This document shows positions 22,640-34,658 of a stretch of DNA of 64,000 nucleotides, in pieces. Both the position numbers and the translations under genes were made by a program. The stretch comes from Cannabis sativa (Eukaryota > Streptophyta > Magnoliopsida > Rosales > Cannabaceae), in contig NC_083601.1 of NCBI RefSeq assembly GCF_029168945.1, positions 37,623,660-37,687,659 on the forward strand, read 5' to 3'. The first letter of the stretch is position 1, and the number at the start of each line of letters is the position of its first letter. The notes beneath the pieces are model-generated. The model worked only from the letters and a program-made list of their open reading frames with translations. It was not told the DNA's origin and did not search any database.

Positions 22640-22990
22640 CTATCTCTAAGTGTAGGCGAGGAATTACGCAACTTGAGTACTTGGCAGAGATTCTGAGTGT
22701 AAAAGAAGCTCTAAGCTCAATCAAGTCGAATGGGTGGTACAATGTGATTCTTGAGACTAATTGTCTTGTGGTAGTTCAAGCAATTCGTAGTAGTGCATGG
22801 TTATGAATTTTTATTTTGGACAAGTCATTTGAGAGTGTTGCTCTTTATTGTTAGAAAATTGTGGGTGTTTTATTATATTTTGTTAAACGTTCGGTTAGTA
22901 AGGTAATTTATTTTCTTGGGTGAGCCTCTTATTATTCTTCTAATCATAATTTTATTGAGTTATCTATTTGCTCTTAGTTTAAGATTGGAT
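22640..22990 (+). pseudogene. LINE RNase H (RVT_3) remnant
   Basis: Translating + from 22685 gives AEILSVKEALSSIKSNGW, then VILETNCLVVVQAIRSSAWL and a stop. This matches the RNase H-like domain found at the 3' end of plant LINEs and the copy at 53685-54023. Several stops follow (VKRSVSKV is readable near 22880). Decayed; no intact termini found. The rest of 22344-23396 is AT-rich with nothing else recognisable. Confidence 0.6.
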
Positions 22991-23408
22991 TGATGAATAT
23001 TCACATTAATAAATTATTATCTGTTATTAAAAAAATGAATATATTATTTTTATATATAAAAAAAATATAATTGAAACAAAATTAAATATATTATTTTAAA
23101 ATATACTCTTTTTTTTTTTTTGAGTTTGTTATTTTTTGAAAACATAAAATAATAATAATTTATTTTATATTATTGTTAGTTATGTGAAACAAAATATATT
23201 TTAATAAATATTAAAAAGTAATTAATTTAAAATATCTAATACAATCAATATTATTATAGATTGAATTTGAACTATAATGTTAATTAAATTGAATCTAAAA
23301 TATAAAATTTAAAAATCGAATATATTATAAGTAAATAAAATAATACGGTTTAAATTAAAAAAAAAAACACGCTTATATAAAATATAAAGTATGATGACTT
23401 AGGATCTT

Positions 23409-24880
23409 TTTTTTTTTTTTTTTTGCTGAGAAAGATCACTTCATTAAAAGAAAAGGCAAACAAACCAAAACACACAAAATGTTTTAGATGGCAACAAGAG
23501 GTGCCAACTCCTCAGCATTGAAAAAACCAAAACGATAAGAGTTAAAAGACCGCTTAGCAAGCTTATGAGCCTTTTCATTCCCAGAACGTGGAATCCAAGA
23601 GACTGTGGCCGACGGGATACGATCCAGACTATCCAAAATCCGCGCAAACACACCTGCAACCCTCCAATCCAGAGTCTTTCGCGACTTAATGCCCTGCACC
23701 AGGGGTTGGCAATCCACAGCAAATGTAACATTGTGCCATCCCTGAATTAAACACCAATGCACAGTATGTAATAAAGCCCAAGCCTCAGCTTCCAGGGGCA
23801 GAGTAGCCTGAAGCTGAACAGAGAAGGCTTCAACAAACTCGGAGTCAGACTTAGTGACGATGATACCCGCGGCTGACCTGAGATCTTTGCAAGCAGCATC
23901 AACGAAGACCACAAAATCCTCCTGCAACAATCCCTGCATAACATTCAGAGTAGATTGACCCAGTGACGTGTCCTGAGGAGTAGTTAACGCCGAATTAAGC
24001 TCAGCTACCAAGCTCTTAATCTGGTTAAAGGTGATGAAGAAGGATGGTTGGACATGATCGTGATACGCTTGGTTCCTAACTGACCAGAGAATGAAGCAGA
24101 GAGAAACTCCAAATTTCCTGAACTCCTCCACCTCAAAATTTCCATGTTGCATCAAAGGGGTAGGCTCAAGCAGCTACTTAGTAAACTGCAAAGAGCTGTT
24201 GAAATTCAACTCTTCACTCCGGACTCCCCACGGGCTTGCCAACCAGAGAGATTTAGCGAGCGGGCAATGACAAAACAGATGAACCACAAAGTCTTCTTGT
24301 TCATCACAAATTGCACACATCACCTCGTTGCCAAAAATACGTTGAAGTCTTTCTCCAAAAGGCAAGATATCTCTCCCAAGTTTCCAAAGGAAGAGTTTCA
24401 TTCGTTCCGAGATCTTAAGTTTCCATATTTTACCCCAAATAGGATCTTTTTCAGCCCTTCGACCTTTGATGATTGATTTATAAGCCACCCGAGGGGAGAA
24501 TTCCCCACTGGTTGCATCCTTCCATATCAACTTATCATCATTGTTATTGGGAATCATGGGTATCAAATTGAGAGAACTTGCCACACTTGGGACCATCCAA
24601 GTAGCAGTTTGTTGGAAGTCCCACTCCCTATCCTCATTCAAGAGAGAAGAAACAAGAGTGGAATTCGAAACTATCATAGGATTGAAGGCAACTCTAAAAT
24701 GATCCCAATCCAGCCAAGGAATCCACGGTGCATGCCACATGTTAGTTGATCTCCCATTTGCGATAAGAAAACACGATTCCTTACGTATGAGATCACGGGA
24801 AGCTAGGATACTCCGAGCTCCAAAGGATAAGGATTTGGGGGATTCGGGATTCCAAAAGAAATTGATTCCATTCTCCCAAT
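23409..24880 (-). mobile_element. 5'-truncated LINE (L1-type) with poly(A) tail and 12-bp target duplications
   Basis: The direct repeat ACTTAGGATCTT flanks the insertion (23397-23408 and 24881-24892). The tail is a run of T on + (A on -) at 23407-23424. The minus strand encodes the C-terminal end of a LINE ORF2. First comes the post-RT/zf-RVT part (24880-24174: SPKSLSFGARSILASRDLI, IWKLKISERMKLFLWKLGRDILP, CAICDEQEDFVVHLFCHCP). The RNase H-like domain follows (24155-23484: FVVFVDAACKD, LPLEAEAWALLHTVHWCL, VDCQPLVQGI, WIPRSGNEKAHKLAK). Two in-frame stops near 24160-24176 separate the parts. The reverse transcriptase proper is missing through 5' truncation. Confidence 0.93.
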
Positions 24881-24892
24881 ACTTAGGATCTT

Positions 24893-27285
24893 GAAAATGG
24901 AGGAAAAGTATTAAATATACACTAGATAAATACATGGCTAAATTAGGTCTGTTACACGAGAACAATTTCATTTATGATATATAGCTTAAGAAAAACTACG
25001 AAAATTTTAATTTATTTATATTTATATATATATATCAACATATATGGTTTGCCTCAACGCAAGTGAAAACAACAAAAATTAAATGTACATATATTACATG
25101 TTGGGACACAATCACACAAATGGAAACCACATCAAGAGAAAATATTTTATTCTGCCATGAGAAATATCTATAATTATTTTAAAAGAAAAATACTAAAGAG
25201 GGTATATAATAAGGATGAGTAGTTTCACATTATTAAATTAGTTATAATATCAAGAAATTAGGAAGTATACTATATGCATGGGTAGCCACAATTTTATATA
25301 CATGGAATAAAGAAAATTCTGGAGAATATTCGTAAATACAAGAAATAAGATAATGTTTTAGGGCAAATGAAACACCAAGTACATGACATTAAATCTACCT
25401 AATTATAAACTAGTCCCCTCATAAATTAAAGCAATAATATTATATTATGTTGACATTGACTAGCTAGGGTAATTTGTTAACTTTTCTACACCACAACAAA
25501 TGGTAGTGACTGTGAGAACCCCTGTGTATGGGATCACATGGCACTAAAACGTGTCGGATATTTATTTGGGCTACTTTTTTTCTTTTTGCTGAATTTTATT
25601 TGGGCTACTTGTATGTGGGTAATGGGTATGATATGCCTACTACGTGTCGGATATTTATTTGGGGACTTTGTCTTATAGTGTCTTTGGGGAACTTTATTGA
25701 TAGATAATCTTTGCTCCAAAAGTCGTTTGTCTAGTATCTCACCCACACAATCTCTCTTCTTTCTAGTAATTAACTCTTAATTAAAAGGAGATGAATCATG
25801 AACGATTTTAACTTTTTTCACTATCAATAAAAAAATAATTAGAAAAGGGAATATACTCTCTCAAGTGTAAATATTAAAATTCAATAATAAACAATAATTA
25901 TGTTAATTAAGTGGCACTTGCCAAACAAAGTTTTGAGTGTTCCCCCCTCTCCTATAAATTCAAGCATGGGGTTTTTTCTTGCTATATCAAGCTATAAACC
26001 ACAAAAATGGGAGGCATGTGTATGGTCAGCATGGAAGGAACTGAAGTCAAAAGAAGAGACTAGTACTTACCAAGTGAGTGTCTGGTCCAAAATAAATGTA
26101 GAAAATGCCCCTTTAATTAATTTGCTTTTATATTATCATAAAATTTCAAAAGCATATATATATGTATTATTCTACAAACCATGCACCCACTTCCACTTCC
26201 ACTCGCCTCCTTCTCTTCTCTGCATTTAGCATTTTTGTTTTGTAATTGTTCTTAAACTGATTTCAATAACAGATTAGAAGACAAGTCTGACTGAAGAATT
26301 TGTACTCTGATGACCTTTTAAGTTTTAACTTCCACTGCTAGCTCAGTTTTTCTAAACCTGTGAGTACACACATATCTATATACTTATAACTTATTTATGC
26401 AATGGAAGAAAGCTGGTTTAACTTTTGTTTTTAACTGTTAGCATTATTACTTTTCATTATTTTCAACAGTTTTGGTTTGAAGCTTAATTAGCACATGTCA
26501 TGCATGAAATAAATAATATACATATATTATATATATATATATTTATTTAAATTTCAACAAAACAGAGTCACATAATGATATGAACCTACGAAGAACTATA
26601 TATTTCTTATTATCAATTAGAATTAAAAAAACAACTACTTCTAGCCTAATAATTTCAGCTAGATTTTTGTATTAAATTAGTATGATTTCAATAGATTTTC
26701 CAGGCCGGCTTAGACTTTCATTTCTCACTCCAAATATAATGCATACTGAAATTTAAGTTGTTTTATTTTTTCCTAAAGAAAAACTACCACTTCTTAGTAT
26801 ATCAACTGTTGATATGTATATTTTAAGTTGAAATTGTTTCCGCTAAGAATGGGAAATAGGAAAGTGAGAGGTCTGTGTTGACATATATAACAATAATTTT
26901 TTTTTTTTAAAAAAAGCTCTTGTGCTAACAAAAAAAACTTGTATGCATGATGACAAAGATTTCTGTTGCATTTTCGAAAACTATAGATATAAAATAACAT
27001 ATGCATAACAAAGTTGTTTCTAATCACTTGATCATGATTATTGTTATTATTTGGTAGTCAAATATTCATAATTACAAAAGTTGTCACTAGATCATGTTTT
27101 TTTTTTTTTCTTAAAGAATGATAAAGAAAGGGGTATCTGATTTTTTTTTTTTTTTTGTGCAAAATATAAAAGAATCCAAAACATGTAATATAATAAAGTT
27201 GAATTTTTGGTGGAAAAAAAGCATTTGAAATATATATTTTTGTATACACATTCTATTATTAGAACTTAGAAGCATATTCTAAACC
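24893..27285. other. AT-rich region without coding genes; possible upstream region or leader of the PHT5 gene
   Basis: No conserved protein is seen. A direct repeat CGTGTCGGATATTTATTTGGG occurs near 25551 and 25643. Around 26270-26355 a less AT-rich stretch ends in a possible donor (CCTGTGAGTACAC). It could be a 5' UTR exon of the SPX-MFS gene, whose coding part begins at 34659 after a plausible acceptor (TTTTGTCAG near 34625). This is inference only. A GAATATAC octamer (25849) fits the PHR1 site GNATATNC but is expected by chance. Confidence 0.35.
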
Positions 27286-27290
27286 ACTAG

Positions 27291-28300
27291 TGTAGGAATT
27301 TGGCTTGGTGAAATTCCAAGTTTAACCTACACCAACTCAATTTTACAGTTAGAAACGACAGGGACAAATTTTTCCCAGAAAAATACAATTTAGAAACCCA
27401 ATCAACGACAAAGAAACCTTGGCCGTTTCTTTCCTGCACGACAACGAAGCTTGTCGTTTTTTTTTTTTTTTTTTTTTTACTCACACGACAAATCGTTTAA
27501 ACCAAACGATTTGTCGTTACTGATTGAACAAAACTAAGTTCAATCGAGCTAACCCTAGCTCATTTGCACCTTCGAACATTTGAGAGTTTCTCGAAACTCT
27601 CTCTCTCTCTCTCTGCCTTCTCTCGGTTCTCAAACCACAGAATCCGAGAGATTCTTCTCGATCTATTGATCGATCTTACCCAGAAACCTTCCCAAAACAC
27701 CACACAATACACACATACAAATATCAAGCATAGATCATTAGGTTAGGGTTAGAAAATTAACAGGAGATTATAGAGTTCGCCTTTAAATCGGGGGTACGTC
27801 CTCTTTGAGCTCGCCTTGAAAGGCACGATCTACGTATCCGCACTATTATGATGAAGATTGATACAAAGGTGAGAAATCCAAGTCACAACACTTTGACTGG
27901 TATTTCAGATTTGCTCTCTTTTCTTTCTATGTGTTTATCTCTCTGTATTTTCTTGGTTTCTCACTCACTAACACTTTTTCTTTCTTTGCATGAACATGGA
28001 CTGCTGAGATTTGGAGCAGAAGCTTTCGGATCTTGCAGCTAGTGGTTCGAGTTTTGGTATCTCTCGACCGAGAGATGCGGTATGATCTAGTGTCACTTTT
28101 ATACTTGTAGTTTTAGGGTTGATCATAGATGCGGAAGTTAGTTACGGCTTCGGTTGTAACTAACAACCGGATCTTGATCCACCAGAGCGAAGCCACCTAC
28201 AGGATCCGTTTTGTTGAGTTCTGGTTGTATTTATTTGTATTTTTTCTCTTCATCTGTAAAACTGTAATAATAAAGGTTACAGTGAGGTCTAATTTTAACA
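27291..28300 (-). repeat. 3' LTR of the Copia element
   Basis: About 1010 bp, alignable with 32668-33659 along its whole length but with many scattered substitutions and small indels, often at CAG/CTG/CCGG-like sites. TG...CA ends are visible on the minus strand. Confidence 0.93.
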
Positions 28301-31300
28301 ATTTCCACCTTAGATCTCATCTGTAATCTTTATTATCATAGTTCTTCGTCCTCAAGGGTCTTAGCTCGTAGTGGTAGTGGTCATCCACCACTACCAACCC
28401 TAACAAGTCCAAGCGATTGCTTGAACTTGGTTAAGGGTAGCACCTTGTCTTAGATATCGATGGATTCTCTTCGGTGGGAACTTTCTCTATCTGTACAACC
28501 TTCCGTGTCACTTTATCTCGTATAAAGTGATACTTTATTTCCACATGTTTGGTTCTGTCATTGAAAGACGGGATTCTTACACAAGTGGATACAACTTTGG
28601 TATCCGAATAGATTGTAGGTTCTTCATCTAGGAGTTTAAGTTCATCTAGTAGTCCTTTAAGCCAAATGGCTTCTTTAATAACCTCTGGTACATACTACAT
28701 ATCGCATTGTAGATAATGCTACAACAGTTGCTTGTACTTTCCAAATGGTGATACAATTTCCCCATAGTGTAAAGAAATAGGCGAGAGGTAGATTTTCTAC
28801 TATCTCCGTCATCCTGCATAGTCCGCATCATCGTATCAGGATCATTCCGTAGTTGTCCCTTCTTTTGTAGTTTAATCCCATTTACGTAGATCCCAGGTAA
28901 GTATCTTAGTAACCATTTCATAGCCTCCCGGTGTTGTTTACTACAGGTTAGACATGTACTTACTTAGTACACTAATGGCATAGGCTAAGTCGTCCCTGGT
29001 GCTTACCATTAGGTACATCATCGATCCCATTTGCCTTTAGAATAAGGCACTTCACTCATAGATTCTTTCTCGATGTAGTTTTAGGACATTGCTCCTTTGG
29101 TGAAATCTTGATTAGTCATAGGTTGCTTAGTTTGCTTTGCATTAGTCATAGAGAAATTCTCTAAGACTTTCTTGATGTAGTTTTTCCGATGTAGCCTTAG
29201 TGTCCCATGTTCCCTCGTCCTGAGATGTTAATGCTTCAGGATCTTAGCGGCCTTTGCCTAAGTCCTTCATCTCAAATTCTTCCATAGCCAACCTTTCATT
29301 AGGTCATCTCGGTCCTTTCCTTGCTCTGAATGAGCATGTCATCTACATACAGTAGTAAGTAGATGACTTCATCAATCTTAGTGCCTTTGTAGTATAGACA
29401 GGTGTCATAATAGCTCCTAGAAAACCCCTTCTTGATCATGAACTCATCAAACCTTTTGTTCCATTGTCTTGGTATTGTTTAAGTCCATACGGGGACTTAA
29501 TCGGTTTGCAAACCAAGTCTTCTTTGCCTTTTTCCTCATATCCTTTAGGTTGTTGCATGTAGATTTCTTCCTCGAGTTCCCCATGTAGAAATCACCGGTA
29601 GTTACATCCATTTGATCAACCACAGGTCAAATTGAGTAGCTATGGTAAGTATAATTCTGATGGTTTTATACTTAGCCACAGGTGAGAATATCTCATTAAA
29701 ATCTATCCCTTCTTTCTGTGTAAATCCCTTAGCCACTAGTCTTGCCTTAAACTTGGGATCGTCTCGGTGAGTCCTTCTTTGTGTTTGAAAAGCCACTTGC
29801 ATGAAACTATGCTCTTCCACTTTAGGTTTCTTCACTAGTATCCGGGTTTTGTTCTTTCTCGGAGATTCCATCTCGTGTCCATTGCCTTGGACCATTTCTT
29901 GGCATCTTTATCGGTCATGGCTTCTTCATAGGACTTAGGTTCGTCATTTCCACTCCCATAGCACGGAAAATGCATAGGCTAGCACTTATTTCCCAAGCCA
30001 AAGGCGAATCTCTCGTGTAGGTCCCAGGAACCCTTCTAGTTCTGTCTCTGGTCAGTTGGTAATCTTGTATTGCCTCATTTTCTTGTCCTTCTTCAGTAAT
30101 AGTTTCCACCTGAATGTTGTCATCCCGAACTTGGTCATTTCCTTCCAAGTTTTCATGCTCACCGAGTATTTTCCACCATTGCAGTTCCACGAACGGTATT
30201 AGGTCGAGTGTTCCTTGTTTGCATGTCCACGATGTGCCCGGGGTTAGTGTGACAGAGTAGGACTAGATATTGCATTATTATTAGTAATACAAGGGAATAA
30301 ATCTTCCTTAAAAACAACATCTCTCTTGTTTATGGTTTTAAAACCTTGTTTCTCTCTTACCCATAATCTTGTAGCCTTTAGTACCTTCAGGATAACCTAG
30401 GAACACACATTTTGTCGAGCTCTGTGCTCAACTTACCTACACTTTGATGTGCATAGGCCGCACATCCAAATACTCTTAAGTTTGAGAGATCGGGGGCTTA
30501 CACGACCGGATCTCCTCTGGTGTCTTGAATTCAATAGCCTTGGATGGGCTTCTGTTCACCGGGTAGGGCTTCGTTAACACGGCCTCTCCCAAAATCCTTT
30601 AGTAAGCCCGCATTGTAATAATAGGCATCGACCTTGTTCATCGAGGTCCTATTCATCCTCTCGCCTACCCCATTCTGTTGAGGAGTAATTCTCTCACGAT
30701 TCGTGCCTTTGAATTCCAACGAGCCACGATATCTGTTAAATTCATCAACTGCAAAACTCTAAGCCATTGTCGGTCCTTAGGGTTTTAACCACTTTGATTA
30801 GTTAAATTTTCCATTAGGGTTTTCCATTGTATGAATTTAGATAAAGCCTCATTTTTATGTTTAAGTAAAAATACCCAAACTTTTCAGAGTGGTCATCAAC
30901 AATAGACATAAAATACACATTTCCACCAAGTGTTGGAGGTTTTCTCCGGTCCCCAAAGATCGAGTGAACATACTCGATATATGCTTAGTTTTATGAATGC
31001 ACATTTTAAATTTCGATGTATGATGTTTACAAAACACAAGATTCACGAAGTCAACTTTACTTACTCGTCCTTACCGAGTAATTTTTGATCACTCATGATC
31101 CGTAGTCCTTTTTCACTAATATGCCCTGACCTTCTATGCCATAGAAGCTGCCTTTAGTGTCTTACGGATTGCTAGTGATCGCATTATTGCAGTTGAGTAA
31201 GCTAAGTTCTCCATCTAAGTAGTATAACCCTTCATGTTTGTGTCCTTTGATTATTGTCATAGCACCACTTACTTAGCTTCATTGAACTGCTTCAATTTTG

Positions 31301-32654
31301 CTAACAATACCCATGTCATCTAGAACACTTATAGAAATTAAATTTACAACGAAGATTAGGTACATACCTTACACCGATTAGAGGTTCCGACAATCCCATC
31401 AAACATTTTAAAATTTACACTACCTCGAACCTACATATTGCATGTGTTGTTATTTCCAGGAATTACTTTGCCACCATTAGAATTTCGTAATGTCAGTTAG
31501 GATTTCCACCAGAGTTTGTAAGTATGAAAGGTACACCCAGAATCCAAAATCCAGTCATCTTTGAAAGATGTAGATGCAACATAAACTTCACCACTATCAT
31601 AGCCATCTGAGTAGTTTGCTTCGTCATTTGTCATGTCATACATTTTGATCGATCTTTCCGAAAAACTTTCCACTTTCTTGTTCTTGTATTTATTATTGTA
31701 GAAGTAGCAGTCTTTCTTGTAATGTCCGGTCTTTCCACAATAGAAACAGCACTTTGTAGAATCACGGAATCTCTTGATGGTGATCTATTCTTTCCTTTGT
31801 TTGAGTTTACTATGATGATGTGCCTATTACTTCTACCCCTCGTTATGGTAGGACTTAACTTGTGAGATGGCCTTCCTCCTTAGGTTCATTTCACCATGTC
31901 CAGGAATTGGATTTTTCACTCTTCATCTCTAAGTCTTTAGATTTTAGTATTTGAGATGACTTCATCAAGTGTGATTGAAGTCCTTCCATACTTGATTCTT
32001 GTCTTTACCTATCGTATGAATCAGTGTAATGAATTCAAAATGATTATTGCTCGATTTTCATCCTTAGAGCTTCATTCTCTCCTGAATTTGCCAATTCAAT
32101 GTGCATTACGAGAAGCTCATCAAGATTCCGATCTAGGGTTTTAGTGTGACTCATCTTAAACCCAAAGATCCTTTCTTTTAGGTAGATCTTGTTAGTTAGG
32201 GATTTTCTTGTACTCTTCAAGTTTCTTCCAAATTTTAAATTTCGGTGTTTCTTCTTTATCGAACCAATCTGATAATGGCATCGAAGGTTGAAAATTGAAT
32301 TCAGTCCGTTTCCAACAGATTCTTCTTGTTGAATCTTTGAAGTGTTTTACGGCCATTCAATAGGGTCTTAAAGAACCCTAAGTAATTTCACAGCCGGCGG
32401 GGATCTCGATCTTTCTCCTCAGGATCCTGTAATCACCAGATCCATCAAAACGATCAATGTCAACTTTGATATTGCTCATGTTAGAAAAATCAAAATTAAA
32501 TTGAGTTGAGTTTAGGAAGATTTGTTTATTATCGGTTTGTGGAATTTCCACGGGTTTCCCATCGTTGTCCACGAGCTTCGTGTTGTGTTTCTTCTTCTCC
32601 CGGTCTTGATCACTTTCTTGATTCTTTCTTGAGTTGATTTAAGCTTGAACCAAA
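28301..32654 (-). pseudogene. Copia gag-pol, many frameshifts
   Basis: Read on - in order: gag start (about 32572, MDNDGKPVEIPQ and KVDIDRFDGSG); CCHC zinc knuckle CFYCGKTGHYKKDC near 31735; integrase end RITPQQNGVGERMNRT (30531-30719); reverse transcriptase [20 protein letters not shown] and [14 protein letters not shown] (29602-29895); and RNase H region with KWLLRYLPG and DGDSRKSTS (28646-28921). Order (integrase before RT) is that of Copia. No single frame is longer than about 100 codons, so this copy cannot encode a polyprotein as assembled. Confidence 0.88.
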
Positions 32655-32667
32655 GCTCCCGATACCA
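32655..32667 (-). other. Primer-binding site of the Copia element
   Basis: On the minus strand TGGTATCGGGAGC directly follows the 5' LTR. It matches the 3' end of initiator methionine tRNA as used by plant Copia elements (TGGTATCAGAGC), with small differences. Confidence 0.8.
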
Positions 32668-33659
32668 TAGAATTTGGCTTGGTGAAATTCAAGTTAACCT
32701 ACACCAACTCAATTTTACGATTAGAAACGACGGGGACAAATTTTTCCCAGAAAAATACAATTTAGAAACCCAATCAACGACAAAGAAACCTTAGCGTTTT
32801 CTTTCCCGCACGACAACGAAGCTTGTCGTTTTTTTTTTTTTTTACTCACACGACAAATCGTTTAAACCAAACGATTTGTCGTTGATTGAACAAAACTAAG
32901 TTCAATCGAGGCTAACCCTAGCTCATTTGCACCTTCGAACATTTGAGAGTTTCTCAAACTCTCTCTCTTTCTCTCTGCCTTCTCTGCAGTTCTCAAACCT
33001 AGAACCAGAGATTCTTCTCGATCTATTGATCGATCTTACCCAGAAACCTTCCCAAAACACCACACAATACACACATACAAATATCAAGCATAGATCATTA
33101 GGTTAGGGTTAGAAAATTAACACCAGAGATTATAGAGGTTCGCCCTAAATCAGGGGTACGTCCTCTTTGAGCTCGCCTTGAAGACGATCTACAGATCTGC
33201 ACTATTATGATGAAGATTGATACAAAGGTGAGAAATCCAAGTCACAACACTTTGACTGGTATTTCAGATTTGCTCTCTTTTCTTTCTATGTGTTTATCTC
33301 TCTGTATTTTCTTGGTTTCTCACTCACTAACACTTTTTCTTTCTTTGCATGAACATGGACTGCTGAGATTTGGAGCAGAAGCTTTCAGATCTTGCACTCT
33401 AGGGTTCGAGTTTTTGGTATCTCTCGTGAGAGATGCAGTATGATCTAGTGTCCCTTTTATACTTGTAGTTTTAGGGTTGATCATAGATCTGGAAGTTAGT
33501 TACAGCTTCGGTTGTAACTAACAACCAGATCTTGATCCACTAAAGGCGAAGCCACCTAGGATCTGTTTTCTGTTGAGTTCTGGTTGTATTTATTTGTATT
33601 TTTTCTCTTCATCTGTAAAACTGTAATAATAAAGGTTACAGTGAGGTCTAATTTTAACA
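32668..33659 (-). repeat. 5' LTR of the Copia element
   Basis: About 992 bp, paired with 27291-28300. Its inner end (TAGAATTTGG on +) lacks the two extra bases that give the other copy a perfect TG/CA end. Confidence 0.92.
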
Positions 33660-33664
33660 ACTAG

Positions 33665-34658
33665 AATAGATTATAATACCCCTAAGATATTGTTAAATAG
33701 AGTATTGTTATCCTAGCTTATTAGAAAAGAGAATTCCCTTTACATTATTATTTTAAGAGATCAAGACACCAACTCTATATTATTATTATTATTACAAAGT
33801 AAGGGTATAAAAATTCGAGTGTAACGTTTGTAAATATATAATTCAAAAAGTTCATACACTATGAATAATATATAATAAAAAATTTGGTGCAATTATATAT
33901 TAGTTTTAGTTTTTTTTTTTAAAAACAAAAAATCTAACTTTTTGTAGTATATTTTTTAAATTAGACTTTTTGTATATTAAAAATATGTCAATATATATTA
34001 ATATGTTTTAATTATTGATATTTATCAATCCCATTTTACCGTAACTTTATTCTAATTGTTGAAGTTATTCAAGTATTATATCATAGTCCACACACACAGT
34101 ACGTTGATAAATAAATGAATTTCTGATATAATTATCATTGCCGCTATATGACATGCGTATATAATATATATGTGTATGTATAACGTGTGCGTTCTGGGTG
34201 GGAAATACTCTAACGAGTATTATTATTGTCATTCCATTCTCCACATAATAGGCAGAATTTGTTGTATGCAGAAATGTTTTAAGACGAGTGTCAAAGAAAA
34301 GATCAGGTGTCATTATTATAACATATATAATGGTGTTTTGCATTTTGTTGGCTTCTTGCTTTTTCCACTTATGTATTCTTGCATTCCACTCTGTTTCTTG
34401 TTAACATGTACAATGTTTGGTAATTAATAGACATTCATTTGAGACCCTCTCTCATCTTGGCTACGTGTTTTAATATCCACTTTCACTGCAACTACTATAT
34501 TTCTCTACTTAAAACTTTTCTTTCTTTGAAATTAAAACTTGATCAGCTAAATGTGTTGTCATGTTTTGATCTCAAACAATAAGTAATTAATGCTGAATTT
34601 TGTTTTTCAATCCTTAATTTTGTCAGTGATTTATACTTTGATTATCTGTACAACAATC
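33665..34658. other. AT-rich sequence immediately upstream of the SPX-MFS start
   Basis: About 1 kb with no conserved ORF. It holds either the promoter and 5' UTR of the SPX-MFS gene or the end of a long leader intron; an acceptor-like TTTTGTCAG lies about 33 bases before the ATG. Confidence 0.4.

Larger units (their letters stand above)
27291..33659 (-). mobile_element. Ty1/Copia LTR retrotransposon, structurally complete, coding region broken
   Basis: 6369 bp with 5-bp target duplications ACTAG (27286-27290 and 33660-33664). Because the genes read on -, the 5' LTR is at 32668-33659 and the 3' LTR at 27291-28300. In element orientation the LTR begins TGTTAAAATTAGACC and the left copy ends CCTACA. 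The primer-binding site follows the 5' LTR, and a purine stretch AAGGTGGAAAT precedes the 3' LTR. It lies between upstream DNA and the first coding exon of the SPX-MFS gene, in opposite orientation to it. Confidence 0.95.

Noticed and set aside
25849..25856. PHR1 binding site GAATATAC upstream of PHT5
   Set aside because: Eight-base degenerate palindrome is expected by chance several times in 64 kb of AT-rich DNA, and it is 8.8 kb from the coding start.
26280..26330. Possible miR827 target site in the PHT5 leader (GATGACC word)
   Set aside because: The word matches the sense of the microRNA, not its complement, so it cannot be a target site.
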